A DNA stretch of 64,000 nucleotides from positions 862,176 through 926,175 of the forward strand of contig CM030941.1 in the NCBI GenBank assembly GCA_018136815.1, written 5' to 3'. Positions within the stretch are counted from its first letter, which is position 1, and each line of letters starts with the position of its first letter. Shown here piece by piece: positions 31,344 through 40,938 of this stretch. The translations under genes and the position numbers were made by a program. The notes under the pieces were generated by a model that made no database searches, was not told where the DNA came from, and worked only from the letters and a program-made list of their open reading frames with translations. Source of the stretch: Isochrysis galbana. Lineage: Eukaryota > Haptophyta > Isochrysidales > Isochrysidaceae.

Positions 31344-32128
31344 CAACTATCGTTATAAAACGATAGGGTCATGGAGCGCGCCATGGTCCCCTCCTCTCTC
31401 TCCGCCCACCCCACCGCGCCGGCTGACCAAGAGATGGCCGACGCCACGCAGCCGCAGCAACCTCCAGCCAGAGCCATGCCAGCCCAGGTACCCGCGAGCC
31501 ATGACCCGAGCCGAAACCCCAGAGCCGCACAGCCAGCACACACCACAACATCACACAACAAACCAGCACAACACAACCAACACAGCAGAGCCCATGCACA
31601 CCCAGAGCCACAAAGCTCAGTCTCCTGCGCCAGAGCGGGCGCGATCGCGCGATCGCCTGTGTCTCTCCAGCTGCGGGTGTTGCTGTGGGCAACCGGCAAC
31701 CGGTCATCCTGTTCTTTGTAGCGTTCTCTGCCTGCCTGAGCAGGTGTTGCAATGGTGGTCATGTCGACCGGCCGGGCCTGTGCCCCGTGCTCGCGCACGG
31801 GGTCAAAGCCACGGCGTTGTAGGGGCCAAGCCCGGAGGCTTTCCCTATGGGCGGAGCGGCTCTGGAGCTCCAGCTGCTCGTTCGTATCTATGTGCTGGTT
31901 GTGGTGATGTGTGTGTGATGGTGTGTGGATGTTGCTGCTGGGCTGTGCGTGGCTCCGTGCATGCGCGGGCGGTGGCTCGCGGCCACCTGTACAGTCGTGG
32001 TCCCTGGATGGGGTCGCTGTGAGGGTGCGGCGTCGGCCATCACTTGGTCAGCCGGCGCGGCAGGGAGGGCGGAGAGAGAAGAGAGGGAACGTGGCACGCT
32101 CCATGACCCTATCGTTTTAACGATAGTT
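31344..32128. mobile_element. Two family E copies meeting in opposite orientation
   Basis: At 31344 (minus-strand copy) and at 32090-32128 (plus-strand copy) the same hairpin end occurs in opposite orientation, so the 785-bp unit looks flanked by inverted repeats of about 35 bp. The similarity extends well inward from each end (about 150 bp recognisable on the left, more on the right), so two copies inserted face to face is as likely as one foldback element. Confidence 0.6.
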
Positions 32129-32240
32129 GTATGGGCCATGAAATGAGACCAGACTGCAGGCAAGGCCGCCCATCTCGCCCCAAGCCGCCCACTACCACAC
32201 ATCACTCGCCCTGAATGTCCTCGCCACCCTTCCCCCCTCC

Positions 32241-33464
32241 TCACACCTTCCTCCTGCCACGATCCCGTCCCTTGCCCACCAGTGCACACTTGCTATAAAC
32301 CTCGCGGATACGGCCGCGCGCGCAGAGATCCTCGAGCGACTCGACCTCAAATGGCAGGTCGGTACGGACGCACGCGTCATCGCAAATGCGGCTGATGTTG
32401 CGGTGCACATCACGGATGATTTGCTCGTTGGCGATGTGGTGCGCGACTACTGTCTGGCGCGTGATTGGCCGCCAGATCTGGTCGGTCCGCTCGCACTTGA
32501 AGCAGAGGTCATGCAGCTTGTCCCACCCCCAGTGTAGCGGCATTACAGGCCAGGGGGCAAGGAAGAGGAACATGCCGATGACCATGTCCTCACCGTGGTC
32601 CATCATTGGAGGCTTGGTCGCTGCCCGCGCGCGCGCCTCGAACTCGGAATAGTTGGGCTGCGCGACCATCCACGCGGCAAGATCGTGCGAGAGAACCTGT
32701 AACATACCGACGGCGTACGGGTAGGGCCCGATGGCCCCGCGCTCGGTGCACTTCTCCTCGGTCATCCCGCCGGCGCACATCATCGGCCCCATCCGGCGGG
32801 CGCACGCCTCGAAAGTGGCCGTGATGTACGAGCCCCACAACGTCGAGCCAATGTAGATGCGTGGCCGGCCGGCAAACCGACGCATATTGTGCTCAAACTT
32901 AAGGGTATGCATGTACGCGTCGTCGTCCGTCTTGGCGATGAAGTTGGCGCGCGGGTAAGCTGTGAGCGCCCAACGGTACCATGCCATTGTCTTGAGGCAT
33001 GGCGACTTCCGCTCGGGTACCCGCTCAAGCAGCAGCATGTCGCCGCGTGCCTCCGCCTCTGCCTCAAGCTCGGCGCGCATCGTGGTCGGGACGGGCGATA
33101 GGTCGCTCTGCAGGAGCGCGACGACGAACTTAACGTGGAGCGAGCGGCCCACGTTGGGGTAAGTGAGCATCGTCTCACGCAGCCAGCGCCGCCGCTCGAA
33201 GCTGTTCTGCCACATGCAGTTGGAGACGATACCGAGCGCAATGAACGGCCCTCCGCCTGGTGCGCTGGCGGTGGGGTGGGTGGTGGTAGCGGCGGCGCTG
33301 GCAGCGCCCGCAGGCTCGCGCAGAAGGGTGTGCACACTCTTGGCCGCCCCTGTCGCGGGAAGCTCGCCTCCTGCAGGTTGCTCGGAGAGCAAGGGCCGCG
33401 CCTCCTTGAGGAGGAGAAGTAGACCGACAAGCAGCGTCGCAAGCAGTAGGTATATGGTGCGCAT
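32241..33464 (-). CDS. GT31-family glycosyltransferase (beta-1,3-galactosyltransferase-like)
   Basis: A single exon of 407 codons from the ATG at 33464. That start places a signal anchor (residues ~4-19, YLLLATLLVGLLLLL) at the N-terminus, typical of a type II Golgi enzyme; the frame is open further upstream but adds no such feature. A Ser/Ala/Pro stem follows to ~70. The catalytic domain shows the GT31 WQNSFERRRWLRETML block, the metal-binding motif TDDDAY (Asp180-182) and the later GEDMVIGMF motif (Glu292, Asp293), matching DDD and EDV of beta-1,3-galactosyl- and N-acetylglucosaminyltransferases. It should transfer a sugar from a UDP donor to glycoprotein or glycolipid in the Golgi lumen. 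Donor and acceptor cannot be told from sequence. The last ~15 residues are very basic. Confidence 0.82.
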   Translation of the reverse strand: MRTIYLLLATLLVGLLLLLKEARPLLSEQPAGGELPATGAAKSVHTLLREPAGAASAAATTTHPTASAPGGGPFIALGIVSNCMWQNSFERRRWLRETMLTYPNVGRSLHVKFVVALLQSDLSPVPTTMRAELEAEAEARGDMLLLERVPERKSPCLKTMAWYRWALTAYPRANFIAKTDDDAYMHTLKFEHNMRRFAGRPRIYIGSTLWGSYITATFEACARRMGPMMCAGGMTEEKCTERGAIGPYPYAVGMLQVLSHDLAAWMVAQPNYSEFEARARAATKPPMMDHGEDMVIGMFLFLAPWPVMPLHWGWDKLHDLCFKCERTDQIWRPITRQTVVAHHIANEQIIRDVHRNISRICDDACVRTDLPFEVESLEDLCARGRIREVYSKCALVGKGRDRGRRKV

Positions 33465-34051
33465 CGCACTCACGCACGTTGGCGCTCCGTGCCACGTTGC
33501 ACCGCCTCTGCCAGTCGGCGCTCCTCGCGCGCGCCGGCCCGCCCGCCGCGGGAAGCGGCAGGGGAAGAGACGCTGCCTAAAGGGAAAAACATTAGTAGAG
33601 TAAAGAAAGACGGTTCGTTCCCCCCGAACCGCGAGAAGGAGGAAGAAGAGAGCGGAGAGCGGGCGCGGGGTTGGAGCGCGCGAGGTTGCGCGCGCTTTTG
33701 ACCAAGCCAAGCGCGCTTTTGGCCAAGACTTGCTTCCCTTGATCGCCGCCCTCGCTCCCACTCGTCCATTCTGCGCCCCCTCACCCCCGCAGCTGTGGTA
33801 CTACGTACTACTACCGGAGCTGAAGGCAAGCCGCCTTCCCGGATGCAGCTCTGATGCTCTGATCGATTCATCAACGAGGCAAGGCAGGCGCCGAGCGAAT
33901 TGTTGGCGGCCTGCGCCAGGGCCACGCAGCGGCTCTCTATCGACGCCGCGGCGCTCGAACGAGCTGAAATGCTTGCCACAGCGCATCGCAGCGCGTCTGG
34001 CGACGGCGAGGGCAGGCGGCTTGCCTTCATTTGGTCTCCTTTCCCTCACTC
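33465..34051. other. Spacer upstream of the glycosyltransferase
   Basis: GC-rich 5' flank with a GCGCGCTTTTGRCCAAG direct duplication near 33690-33727. No independent gene seen. Confidence 0.45.
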
Positions 34052-34354
34052 TCACCCTACCATGAGCCCCCCCGCGAGCACCCCGAAGGAGAGGCCCAGG
34101 AGCACCACGTACGCGACGAGAACGGCGTCGCCTTGGCTCGGCATGAGGGCGCGCCCCGAGAGGGCCTGGTAGACGCCCACGCCGAGCACGGCGTAGCCCG
34201 TCCCCTTGTGCGCGACCCGCCACACGGCGCGGCGTGTGGTGCGGGCGCCGGGCGTGCCGCGCACGAGCGCGTTGAGCGGCTGCAGCAGGGCGAGGGCGAA
34301 GGCGACGATCCCGAGCGTGTGATGGGGGTGCGAGAAGTGGCGGAATTCTCGTAG
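34052..34354 (-). CDS. Cytochrome b561-like protein, last exon only
   Basis: A 101-codon exon starts after an AACACAG acceptor at 34355-34357 and ends at a stop at 34052. It opens SHPHHTLGIVAFALALLQPL, a membrane helix led by conserved His residues. HKGTGYAVLGVGVYQALSG, a second helix with a conserved His, follows, and then a third hydrophobic segment (VAYVVLLGLSFGVLAGGLM). This is the pattern of the C-terminal half of cytochrome b561 or DOMON-b561 ferric reductase-type proteins, which carry haem between helices and pass electrons across a membrane. The upstream exons are not found. Immediately upstream lies an AT-rich foreign-looking ORF, so the gene is either truncated by that insertion or has a long intron that contains it. 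Confidence 0.55.
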   Translation of the reverse strand, partial: LREFRHFSHPHHTLGIVAFALALLQPLNALVRGTPGARTTRRAVWRVAHKGTGYAVLGVGVYQALSGRALMPSQGDAVLVAYVVLLGLSFGVLAGGLMVG

Positions 34355-34373
34355 CTGTGTTTTTAAGTGATTG

Positions 34374-34895
34374 CTAACTAACTTCAGGTTTGGTAAGTAC
34401 GTAGTTCTCGATATGGGTTACGGGACCCCTCATCGTATCCAAGTCCAATGTTTCAATACCTTCCAGAGCTTTAGACAAAGCTGTCCATTCCTCATCGAGA
34501 ATGCTTGAGACAGCGTCCCTAAACGAAATTGGTTGGGGTGTTTTCTTGGCCAATTCCTCAAGGGTACTTACCATAGTTGTGTAAGAATCCACTCGTTTTT
34601 TGAACTCAGCCGCCATTTTCGCATAAGATATAGTCTGTCGGGCTAACCCATGGGTTTGGTACTCTTGCGTTAGTTTAGTCAGGTGTAACTCACGTTTTAG
34701 CTCTTTCGATCTCACTTCGGCAAGTTCCTGCAGGTATTTCAAGACGGTGATTAAAATCCCGAGGTAAATGCTGTAGTACGACAGCCACTGAGCTGTTTCG
34801 CCCGGGTTGGGGGTCCCTTTGTGAGCTTTCGATTCTTTTAGCAATCGGTCCAACTGTTTTTGGGTTCTCTTCAATCTTGCAAATGCCTCCTTCAT
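34374..34895 (-). CDS. AT-rich foreign-looking ORF, function unknown
   Basis: An ATG-initiated frame of 173 codons on the minus strand. Composition is near 45% GC, much lower than host genes, with A/T-ending codons. The protein is helical and charged (Lys, Glu and Leu rich), has one weak hydrophobic stretch (YYSIYLGILITVLKYL, ~40-55) and no recognised domain. It is directly preceded by five 14-bp tandem repeats, which would be its 5' flank, and directly followed by the acceptor of the b561-like exon. Like the ORF at 13618 it looks imported, perhaps from a virus or virus-derived element. That rests only on composition and context. Confidence 0.5.
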   Translation of the reverse strand: MKEAFARLKRTQKQLDRLLKESKAHKGTPNPGETAQWLSYYSIYLGILITVLKYLQELAEVRSKELKRELHLTKLTQEYQTHGLARQTISYAKMAAEFKKRVDSYTTMVSTLEELAKKTPQPISFRDAVSSILDEEWTALSKALEGIETLDLDTMRGPVTHIENYVLTKPEVS

Positions 34896-34904
34896 AGGCG
34901 GGGG

Positions 34905-34979
34905 CGGTTCCCTTTGCGCGGTTCCCTTTGCGCGGTTCCCGTTGCGCGGTTCCCTTTGCGCGGTTCCCTTTGCGCGGTT
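34905..34979. repeat. Five tandem 14-bp repeats
   Basis: The unit GGTTCCCTTTGCGC is repeated five times with one substitution, just upstream of the AT-rich ORF. The unit length is not a multiple of three, so a coding role is unlikely. Confidence 0.85.
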
Positions 34980-35454
34980 TGTGGGTCGAGGAATCAGTTT
35001 CTTGCATCTGGAGCTGCCCTGTCCCCTACCCCCGCACGCGGGAAGTTGTCAGATTTTCTAAAAAAACGAGCACTTTGTGTCCGCGAATTTGCCCGGATCC
35101 AACCTCTCTGACCGAGGCTGTCGCCTTCCGCGTCCAGCCCTTCCAACGATCATGTTAGCGACCACAGATGCTGCCCCCCTACACACTTTGTTCCAGGCCC
35201 CGCCGCGGAACGATGGACCAACGGAGCTCCCCTCCTGCCTCTCCCTCGCTGGCGCTCCGAGCCCCTGCGGGTCGACTGGAGCTGGCTGGGGGGTCCTGAA
35301 CAGGGGGGCCCAGGGGGAGGAGGGGCTGGTCAGAGGGATGGACTGGCCACGACAGGCCAAAGCGGGCGAATCAGGCGTGCCTGTGGGGAGAGGGATGGGT
35401 CAGCATGGCAGTGTGCTCCTGGCAGGCCATCAGGCGTGCCAGGAGAGTGGGTGG

Positions 35455-35540
35455 TTCCTCCCCCATGGCAGGGGAGGAGTGGAGAGAGAGGGGGGCTCGT
35501 GCCCCCCCATGGGCGAACTAAGTATAAACTTAGTTGGAAC
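35455..35540 (+). mobile_element. Partial copy of the family F hairpin end
   Basis: It reads GGAGAGAGAGGGGGGCTCGT then GCCCCCCCATGGGCG, then hairpin AACTAAGTATAAACTTAGTT and GGAAC. The 29318 and 44349 copies have the same layout with a different stem sequence. Confidence 0.45.
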
Positions 35541-36137
35541 TGAGGCCTTAGAGGCTAAAAAAGCGCAAGAAGCTCGTAGGCAGCAAGTGCTGAGGGACCG
35601 AGAGGACCAAGAGCGAGCATCAAAACGCAAGGCGTCTGACATTGTACGACATCAACTCGCGTGCGGACATGGCATCTTTCCCATTCAGCCCATCACTCGT
35701 GAATGGACGTCCAAGTCCGGTAAGTATTGTTCACGACTCATGATGCCTATTCAGCTAGCTTGGGCTCGATCAATCCACAAAAGCCAAGGCTTCACGGCAG
35801 GGCCGGGCAAGGACATTCCATTCTACTTGCTCGACATTGGAGGCGTTGAATTGGATGCCGGCTTGACGTATGTTGGTGCTTCGCGAGCAACCACCCCGTC
35901 AGCGTATGTGGTGCTGCTGTGGCTGACCCTTCTGGTGCCCTTGTGTTCCCCACGTGGGAGCGTTTTGAGCGAATTGGCGCTAAGGAGAGGGACAACAAGA
36001 AGAAGGCGATTGACCTCGCCTTGCGCCACAAGGAGTGCGCTCGCCTTGATCGTTTGGCACTTGACTTTCGTGCAGCCAATCAGCCATTGTATGACTTTTG
36101 TGTGCGCGAGTGTGAGTCTGCTCGTCCTCGTGAGTGA
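35541..36137 (+). pseudogene. PIF1-like DNA helicase fragment, frameshifted
   Basis: The frame reads a basic helical segment and then FPIQPITREWTSKSGKYCSR, LAWARSIHKSQGFT (helicase motif V region with the invariant HKSQG) and LDIGGVELDAGLTYVGASRA (motif VI region). This is the C-terminal core of PIF1/RecD-like helicases, as used by Helitrons and found in giant viruses. At about 35905 the protein continues in another frame (GALVFPTWERFERIGAKERDN...), so a small indel breaks it. Walker A and the rest of the N-terminus are absent. The sequence upstream (35077-35530) in the same open frame is not helicase-like. It is a remnant of a mobile element or of an imported gene. Confidence 0.7.
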
Positions 36138-37225
36138 TAGTGAGTAAGGGTTCGTAGTATGGTCAGTGCGGCCAGATGTCAATCCATAGTCAATAGTTTT
36201 ATTTAGTTCTACTTTAGTTGCAGGCAAACGCGCCCACGCCCCTCCGGTCGAATGTGCGTAGCACCCAATCCTGGAGATAGTACATACGTTGCTGCAAGCA
36301 CATCGTCGTTCTCAACCGCAACCGGAAAGAGCCCTGGCTAGCATTCGGGGAGTCAAACAACACGGAGTACACAACTCAGCTAACATCCCATGTCGATAGA
36401 TTTCAGGCCGTTGTCTTTGGTACTACGAGGATTTTGATAAAGCTAAGTGGGCTGGGAATTTGTCAGCGGGAGGAGCGAGGCTCGGCGAAGCAGCGTGAGG
36501 GCACCGCAGATGTTGGAGCGGTGGTGGTGGCGATGGAGGCGGCGGCGCAATGGCTGCTAGGCGATGTGAGCAGTGGAGAGGGAGGGAGCCACAGAAGAGC
36601 GAGCAACGGAGCGGAAGCAGGGAGCGGAGGGGTGATAGAGGGAGGGCCGAGAATGGAAGAGGTGAGAGAAGAGGAAGTGAGGGTGGAGAAGCGGAAGAGA
36701 ATGACGAGGCCAGGTGGAAGGCGGTGAGGAAAGATGCATCCTAGGGAAGGCGAGTGAAGGCTAGGGGGAGATATCGGTGAACCTGACGGACGCGATCCCT
36801 ATGAAGGGGGAGATGGGGGAGGCGACAAAGGGGCGGCGGAAGAGGCGGGGGTGCTCAAGGCAAAGGCAACCAACGGAGGGGTCAACCGGGGCAGTGGTGG
36901 AGCGCGTAGAGGCGTAGACAGCCGGAACTGAGGACCACGGATGGCTTCTCTGACCTATGACTTCTCACACCTACCGAGTTCCGACGGATTGCCGAGCCAC
37001 GCACGAGACCTAGTCGCAGCATGCGCGCATCGTCAACAACCAGCTTGCGGTCGCCGAAAGGATAGGCAGCAAGGCCACCTTGTGCAGCTGCCGCTACCGC
37101 CAACCTCTCCCAATCTGCCCAGTATTCAAGACCTAGCCTCCGCCGTCTCTACGCGGGAGGCATCCCGCCGCCGCCGCCGCTGCCGCCACATATGACACGC
37201 CGCCGGCCAAATCCGCTCCGCCGAA
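36138..37225. other. Intergenic, no gene seen
   Basis: Mixed to purine-rich sequence. Frames at 36434-36744 encode only Glu/Arg/Gly runs. Presumably it includes the 3' flank of MnmG. Confidence 0.5.
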
Positions 37226-39817
37226 TCAAGAGATGGCAGCTATTCTGCCGCCGCGCGGCGCGCGCGCGCGTTGCAGATGTCGCAGCAGCCGTTCTATGGC
37301 CGCGGGCGTAACCCCTGAGATGGCCTGCGCGTCGCGCAACGTCGCCGGCCGCGCTGCATCAAGCTTCTCCACCTCTTCGCGTGAGAGGCCGGGGACCGAG
37401 GCAAAGTCGAGCCAGGGAGGAAGGCTGAGCGCCGCCTCAACTGCCTGCTTCGCCTTGGCGACGCGCGCCTCCTGCCGCTTGATGAACGCTGCGTACTTGA
37501 CAAGGACCTCTACACTCTCGCGAGCCACTGGCTCAACTAGCGGCGCGGGCGTGCCGCTCGCCCCTAGCAGCCGCTCGACGTCGGCGAGGCTAACGCCGGG
37601 CATTGCGAGCACGCGGTCGGCACGCCGCGGAGCCCCGGGCAGCCGCTCCACAAGCCCTTCAGCGAGCAGTGCGCGCTCACCCACGCTCGCCCGCTCGAGC
37701 GCGGCAACTCCGCGCGCCACGGCGGCCTCCTTCGCTGTGTACTCCACGACCTCGGCGGGCGAAACCAGCCCCACCTCCGCGGCACGACGTGTTAGCCGCG
37801 CGTCGGCATTGTCGGCGCGCAGCAGCAATCGATGCTCGGCACGCGAGGTGAACATACGGTAAGGCTCAGCTGTGCCGCGACTGACTAGGTCGTCAACGAG
37901 CACCCCTGCGTAGGCTTCCTCGCGCCCAAGCACCAACGGTGGCGCGCCGCGCACTGCGAGCGCGGCATTGGCGCCGGCGAGCAAGCCGAGCGCCGCCGCC
38001 TCCTCGTACCCTGTCGTGCCAAGGATCTGGCCGGCGAGGAAGAGCCCTGCACACGCACGCACCTCGAGGGTATGCCGCACCTGCGGCGGGTGGGAGGACA
38101 GACGTACGTCGGCGAGGCGAGGCCCTCCAGGCGGACAGCTGGGTCGGGTGGGGTCGGGAAGAGTGGAGGGGGAATTGCAAGAGGAGCTTGCTGAATTGCG
38201 CACCGCCCGCGGGTCAATGTACTCGTACTCAACGTCGTAAGCCGGTTGCACAATCCGTGCGTGCTCGAGTCCACCAATGGAGGCGACGATTCGGGCTTGC
38301 ACCTGCGCCGTGCGGGCAAGGTGGTTCAGTCAGAGAATTCGACAAGGCTAGACCACCGCCGGGATTTGGAGCTCGGACGGCACCACCCACCTCTGGGGGA
38401 TACGCGCCCGAAATGCCGTTGGGGTAGACTAAATCCGTGTCGAGCCCCTCGGGCTCCAGCCACACCTGCATGTCACGGGTCATCAGGGACTCGCCACGGG
38501 GAAGTGCAGGGTATGGCAGGTAGGACCAGTTGAGCGGAAGCGGGCAGAGAAAGTCGGTGCCGCAAGAGACAAGGACGCGCCCATGGCGCCCAAACTCTTA
38601 TTCGGGGTGCGCCGAACCTGATGGCGCCGCGCCTCGGGAAACCGTTCCACTTTGGTGGCGATCGAGGGGCAGTACCGTGGCCCATCGCCTGAAAGACCAT
38701 GTCCAAGGAGTGGTGTCAAGGCGTTGCCGGAGGGTGAGGCGGGGTGGGGGGGGTGGGGGGGGGGTTGACTGGAGGGAGTAGAGGGCCGAATGCGCCCCGG
38801 CCTCGTCACCTTGATACGTGGGGAGTGTGTGCGAGCTCTCGCGCACAATACGGAGCGTCTCGTCAGTCGTGTGGGTCATAAAGCACGTGATAACACTGGG
38901 CGCGATGGGTGAGTCGCGTAGAGCGTTACGATACGAGAGAAAAGTGGGGGGGGCTTCTGACGGTTGCGCGGTCAGCCGCAGGTCGGACCATGCAATGGTT
39001 CGCCCGTCCAGGCGCGGGGGCGTGCCCGTCTTGAGTCGCGCTAGCGGTAGGCCTAGCCGGTCAAGGGTTGCCGCTACACCCACACTCGCGCCCTCCACTT
39101 CGAGAGCGCCCTCGTCGCCGTGCGCGGTGGCGCGCGCGAAGCGGCCCGCCGCGCGGCGGGTGCGGCCGATTAGTATCTCGCCGCGCAAGAAAGTGCCCGT
39201 GGTGAGCACGACGCAGCGCGCGCGCAGCGAGATGCCTTCTGCCGTGATAACTCCGTGCACTGCGCCATCCTCCACAATCAGGTCCTCGACTGAGGCCTCC
39301 ACGAGCTGTAGGCGGTCCACACGCGCGAGCGCAGCCTGCATGGTTGTACGGTAGCGTGTGCGGTCAGCCTGCACGCGTGGCCCTTGTACGGCCGGACCCT
39401 TAGAGCGATTAAGCAGCCGGAAGTGGATGGCCGCCTCGTCGGCGACCTGCGGGCGATTGTATCGGGCGGGTGGATGGACATGGGCGTTGGGGCTTGGGCG
39501 GCCGGCCCAAGCCGCGCGCGGGGGCGGGGGCGCACCGATGCCATTAGCCCGCCCATCGCGTCCACCTCGCGCACGAGGTGACCCTTGCCCACGCCACCGA
39601 TCGAAGGGTTGCAAGACATCTCGCCAACCGTTGTGAGCCGCTGCGTGACAAGCAACGTGGTGCAGCCGGCGCGGCTAGCGGCTGCGGCCGCCTCGCAGCC
39701 GGCATGGCCGCCACCAACGACGAGAACGTCAGCGTCGAGCGACGAGGCCAGCGTGCTGCGCGCCCGCCCCCGCAACCAGCCGGACAGGGCCCGCGGCCTG
39801 CGGCGCAGGAGGCGCAT
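37226..39817 (-). CDS. MTO1: tRNA U34 carboxymethylaminomethyl-modifying enzyme, six exons
   Basis: Exons 39817-39536, 39446-38810, 38688-38618, 38465-38391, 38302-38204 and 38080-37226 join in frame to about 672 residues. Introns are 89, 121, 152, 88 and 123 bp with donors GTGCGC, GTGACG, GTTCGG, GTGGGT and GTGCGC. An Arg-rich N-terminus of ~26 residues looks like an organelle presequence. FAD binding is at [12 protein letters not shown] (Gly35-Gly40). [75 protein letters not shown] and [17 protein letters not shown] all match MnmG/GidA. The C-terminal helical domain that binds tRNA and MnmE is present. With MnmE (GTPBP3) it makes the 5-carboxymethylaminomethyl group on wobble uridine in organelle tRNAs. 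Every splice junction restores a known conserved motif. The same window holds another organelle-type tRNA modifier, CDK5RAP1. Confidence 0.95.
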
Positions 39818-39984
39818 CGCCTCTGCCGCCAGAAGAGGTTCGTCGATTGAGCCCTATTCATTCTACTCCCCAACTAGGAGAGACCAGGACCTGATTGACC
39901 AAGACAAGTCCCATCTATTGTCTATTTTCATGCTCAGTAAGTGTCAAGTGTGAATACTTGAGTGTTCCAGTGCGGCAGTGCGGC

Positions 39985-40152
39985 CCTAGCCACTAGCCAT
40001 ATACAGCATACAGCCATACGTGGTATTTAAACAGAGATTTCCAGAACTCGAACTCAAAACGCACTCACTCCGCACCCATCCACCCATCCACCCATAGAGT
40101 AGACGAACCGGACGTATGGCTGTATGCTGTATATGGCTAGTTAGTGGCTAGG
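39985..40152. repeat. Foldback: long inverted repeat with a 92-bp loop
   Basis: The left arm is 39985-40020 and the right arm 40113-40152. The inner 28 bp (TAGCCATATACAGCATACAG...) are perfectly complementary. Beyond them pairing continues for about 8 bp after a 4-nt bulge. The loop includes CCATCCACCCATCCACCCAT. Confidence 0.85.
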
Positions 40153-40643
40153 TGTCGAATCAAGCCGAAGCTTGATCGTGTCAAGTCCAAGTCTCATTCG
40201 GGGCACAATCTTGAGAGAGAGAGAGGGAGGGAGGGAGGGGAACGCGCTACATTACGACGGCACACGTCCCCACCTCCCAAAACTCAATCTAATAACTAAC
40301 ACCACTCAATCAACAAAAGAACTGAGAAACAAACATAAACGCTCGAAACAAACAAAGAAGGAGACAAATGAATTGACGAGCGATGTGAAGCCTCGGTGTT
40401 CAGTATATCGAGCGAGCGGCGAACCATCGAGACAAGCCCTGAAAACAAAATTCGTTCGCACTATCGAGTATCGAATCCGCTTTGAGTGCATGGAGATACT
40501 CTGGATTCGACACTAGGGCGCTAGGGCCGCACTGCCGCAAACGAGCCTCAGCCGGAGATCATAAACCACATTTTATGATCTCGGGTTTTGGCACCGTCGC
40601 CCGCGGCAGCGCCAATGCCGGCCGCGGCGGAAGACAGAGAAGG

Positions 40644-40743
40644 NNNNNNNNNNNNNNNNNNNNNNNNNNNNNNNNNNNNNNNNNNNNNNNNNNNNNNNNN
40701 NNNNNNNNNNNNNNNNNNNNNNNNNNNNNNNNNNNNNNNNNNN
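40644..40743. other. Assembly gap (100 N)
   Basis: Exactly 100 N, a placeholder gap. Confidence 0.98.
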
Positions 40744-40938
40744 TTGGGCGGGCCTGGTGGCGGCCATCTCCTTACCTCTAATGTTAAATGCCGGCATCTC
40801 ATATGCCACCTCACACCTTTGTTTGTTCCCAGTTCTTACGGCATGCCACATGGCGCTCCCGTTTCTGCTGCGTGCTGACAAACAGGCACCAACACTGTGA
40901 CTACAAGCATTCCTGACTCCTTGTGCACTGTCCCGAGA

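Larger units (their letters stand above)
39818..40938. other. Intergenic with foldback repeat and assembly gap
   Basis: It contains the foldback at 39985-40152, a CCAT-repeat loop and the gap at 40644-40743. No credible gene. Confidence 0.5.

Noticed and set aside
35077-35530. N-terminal part of the long open frame upstream of the helicase motifs
   Set aside because: It reads as Gly/Pro-rich translation of repeats and of the family F hairpin; helicase character starts only after about 35540.
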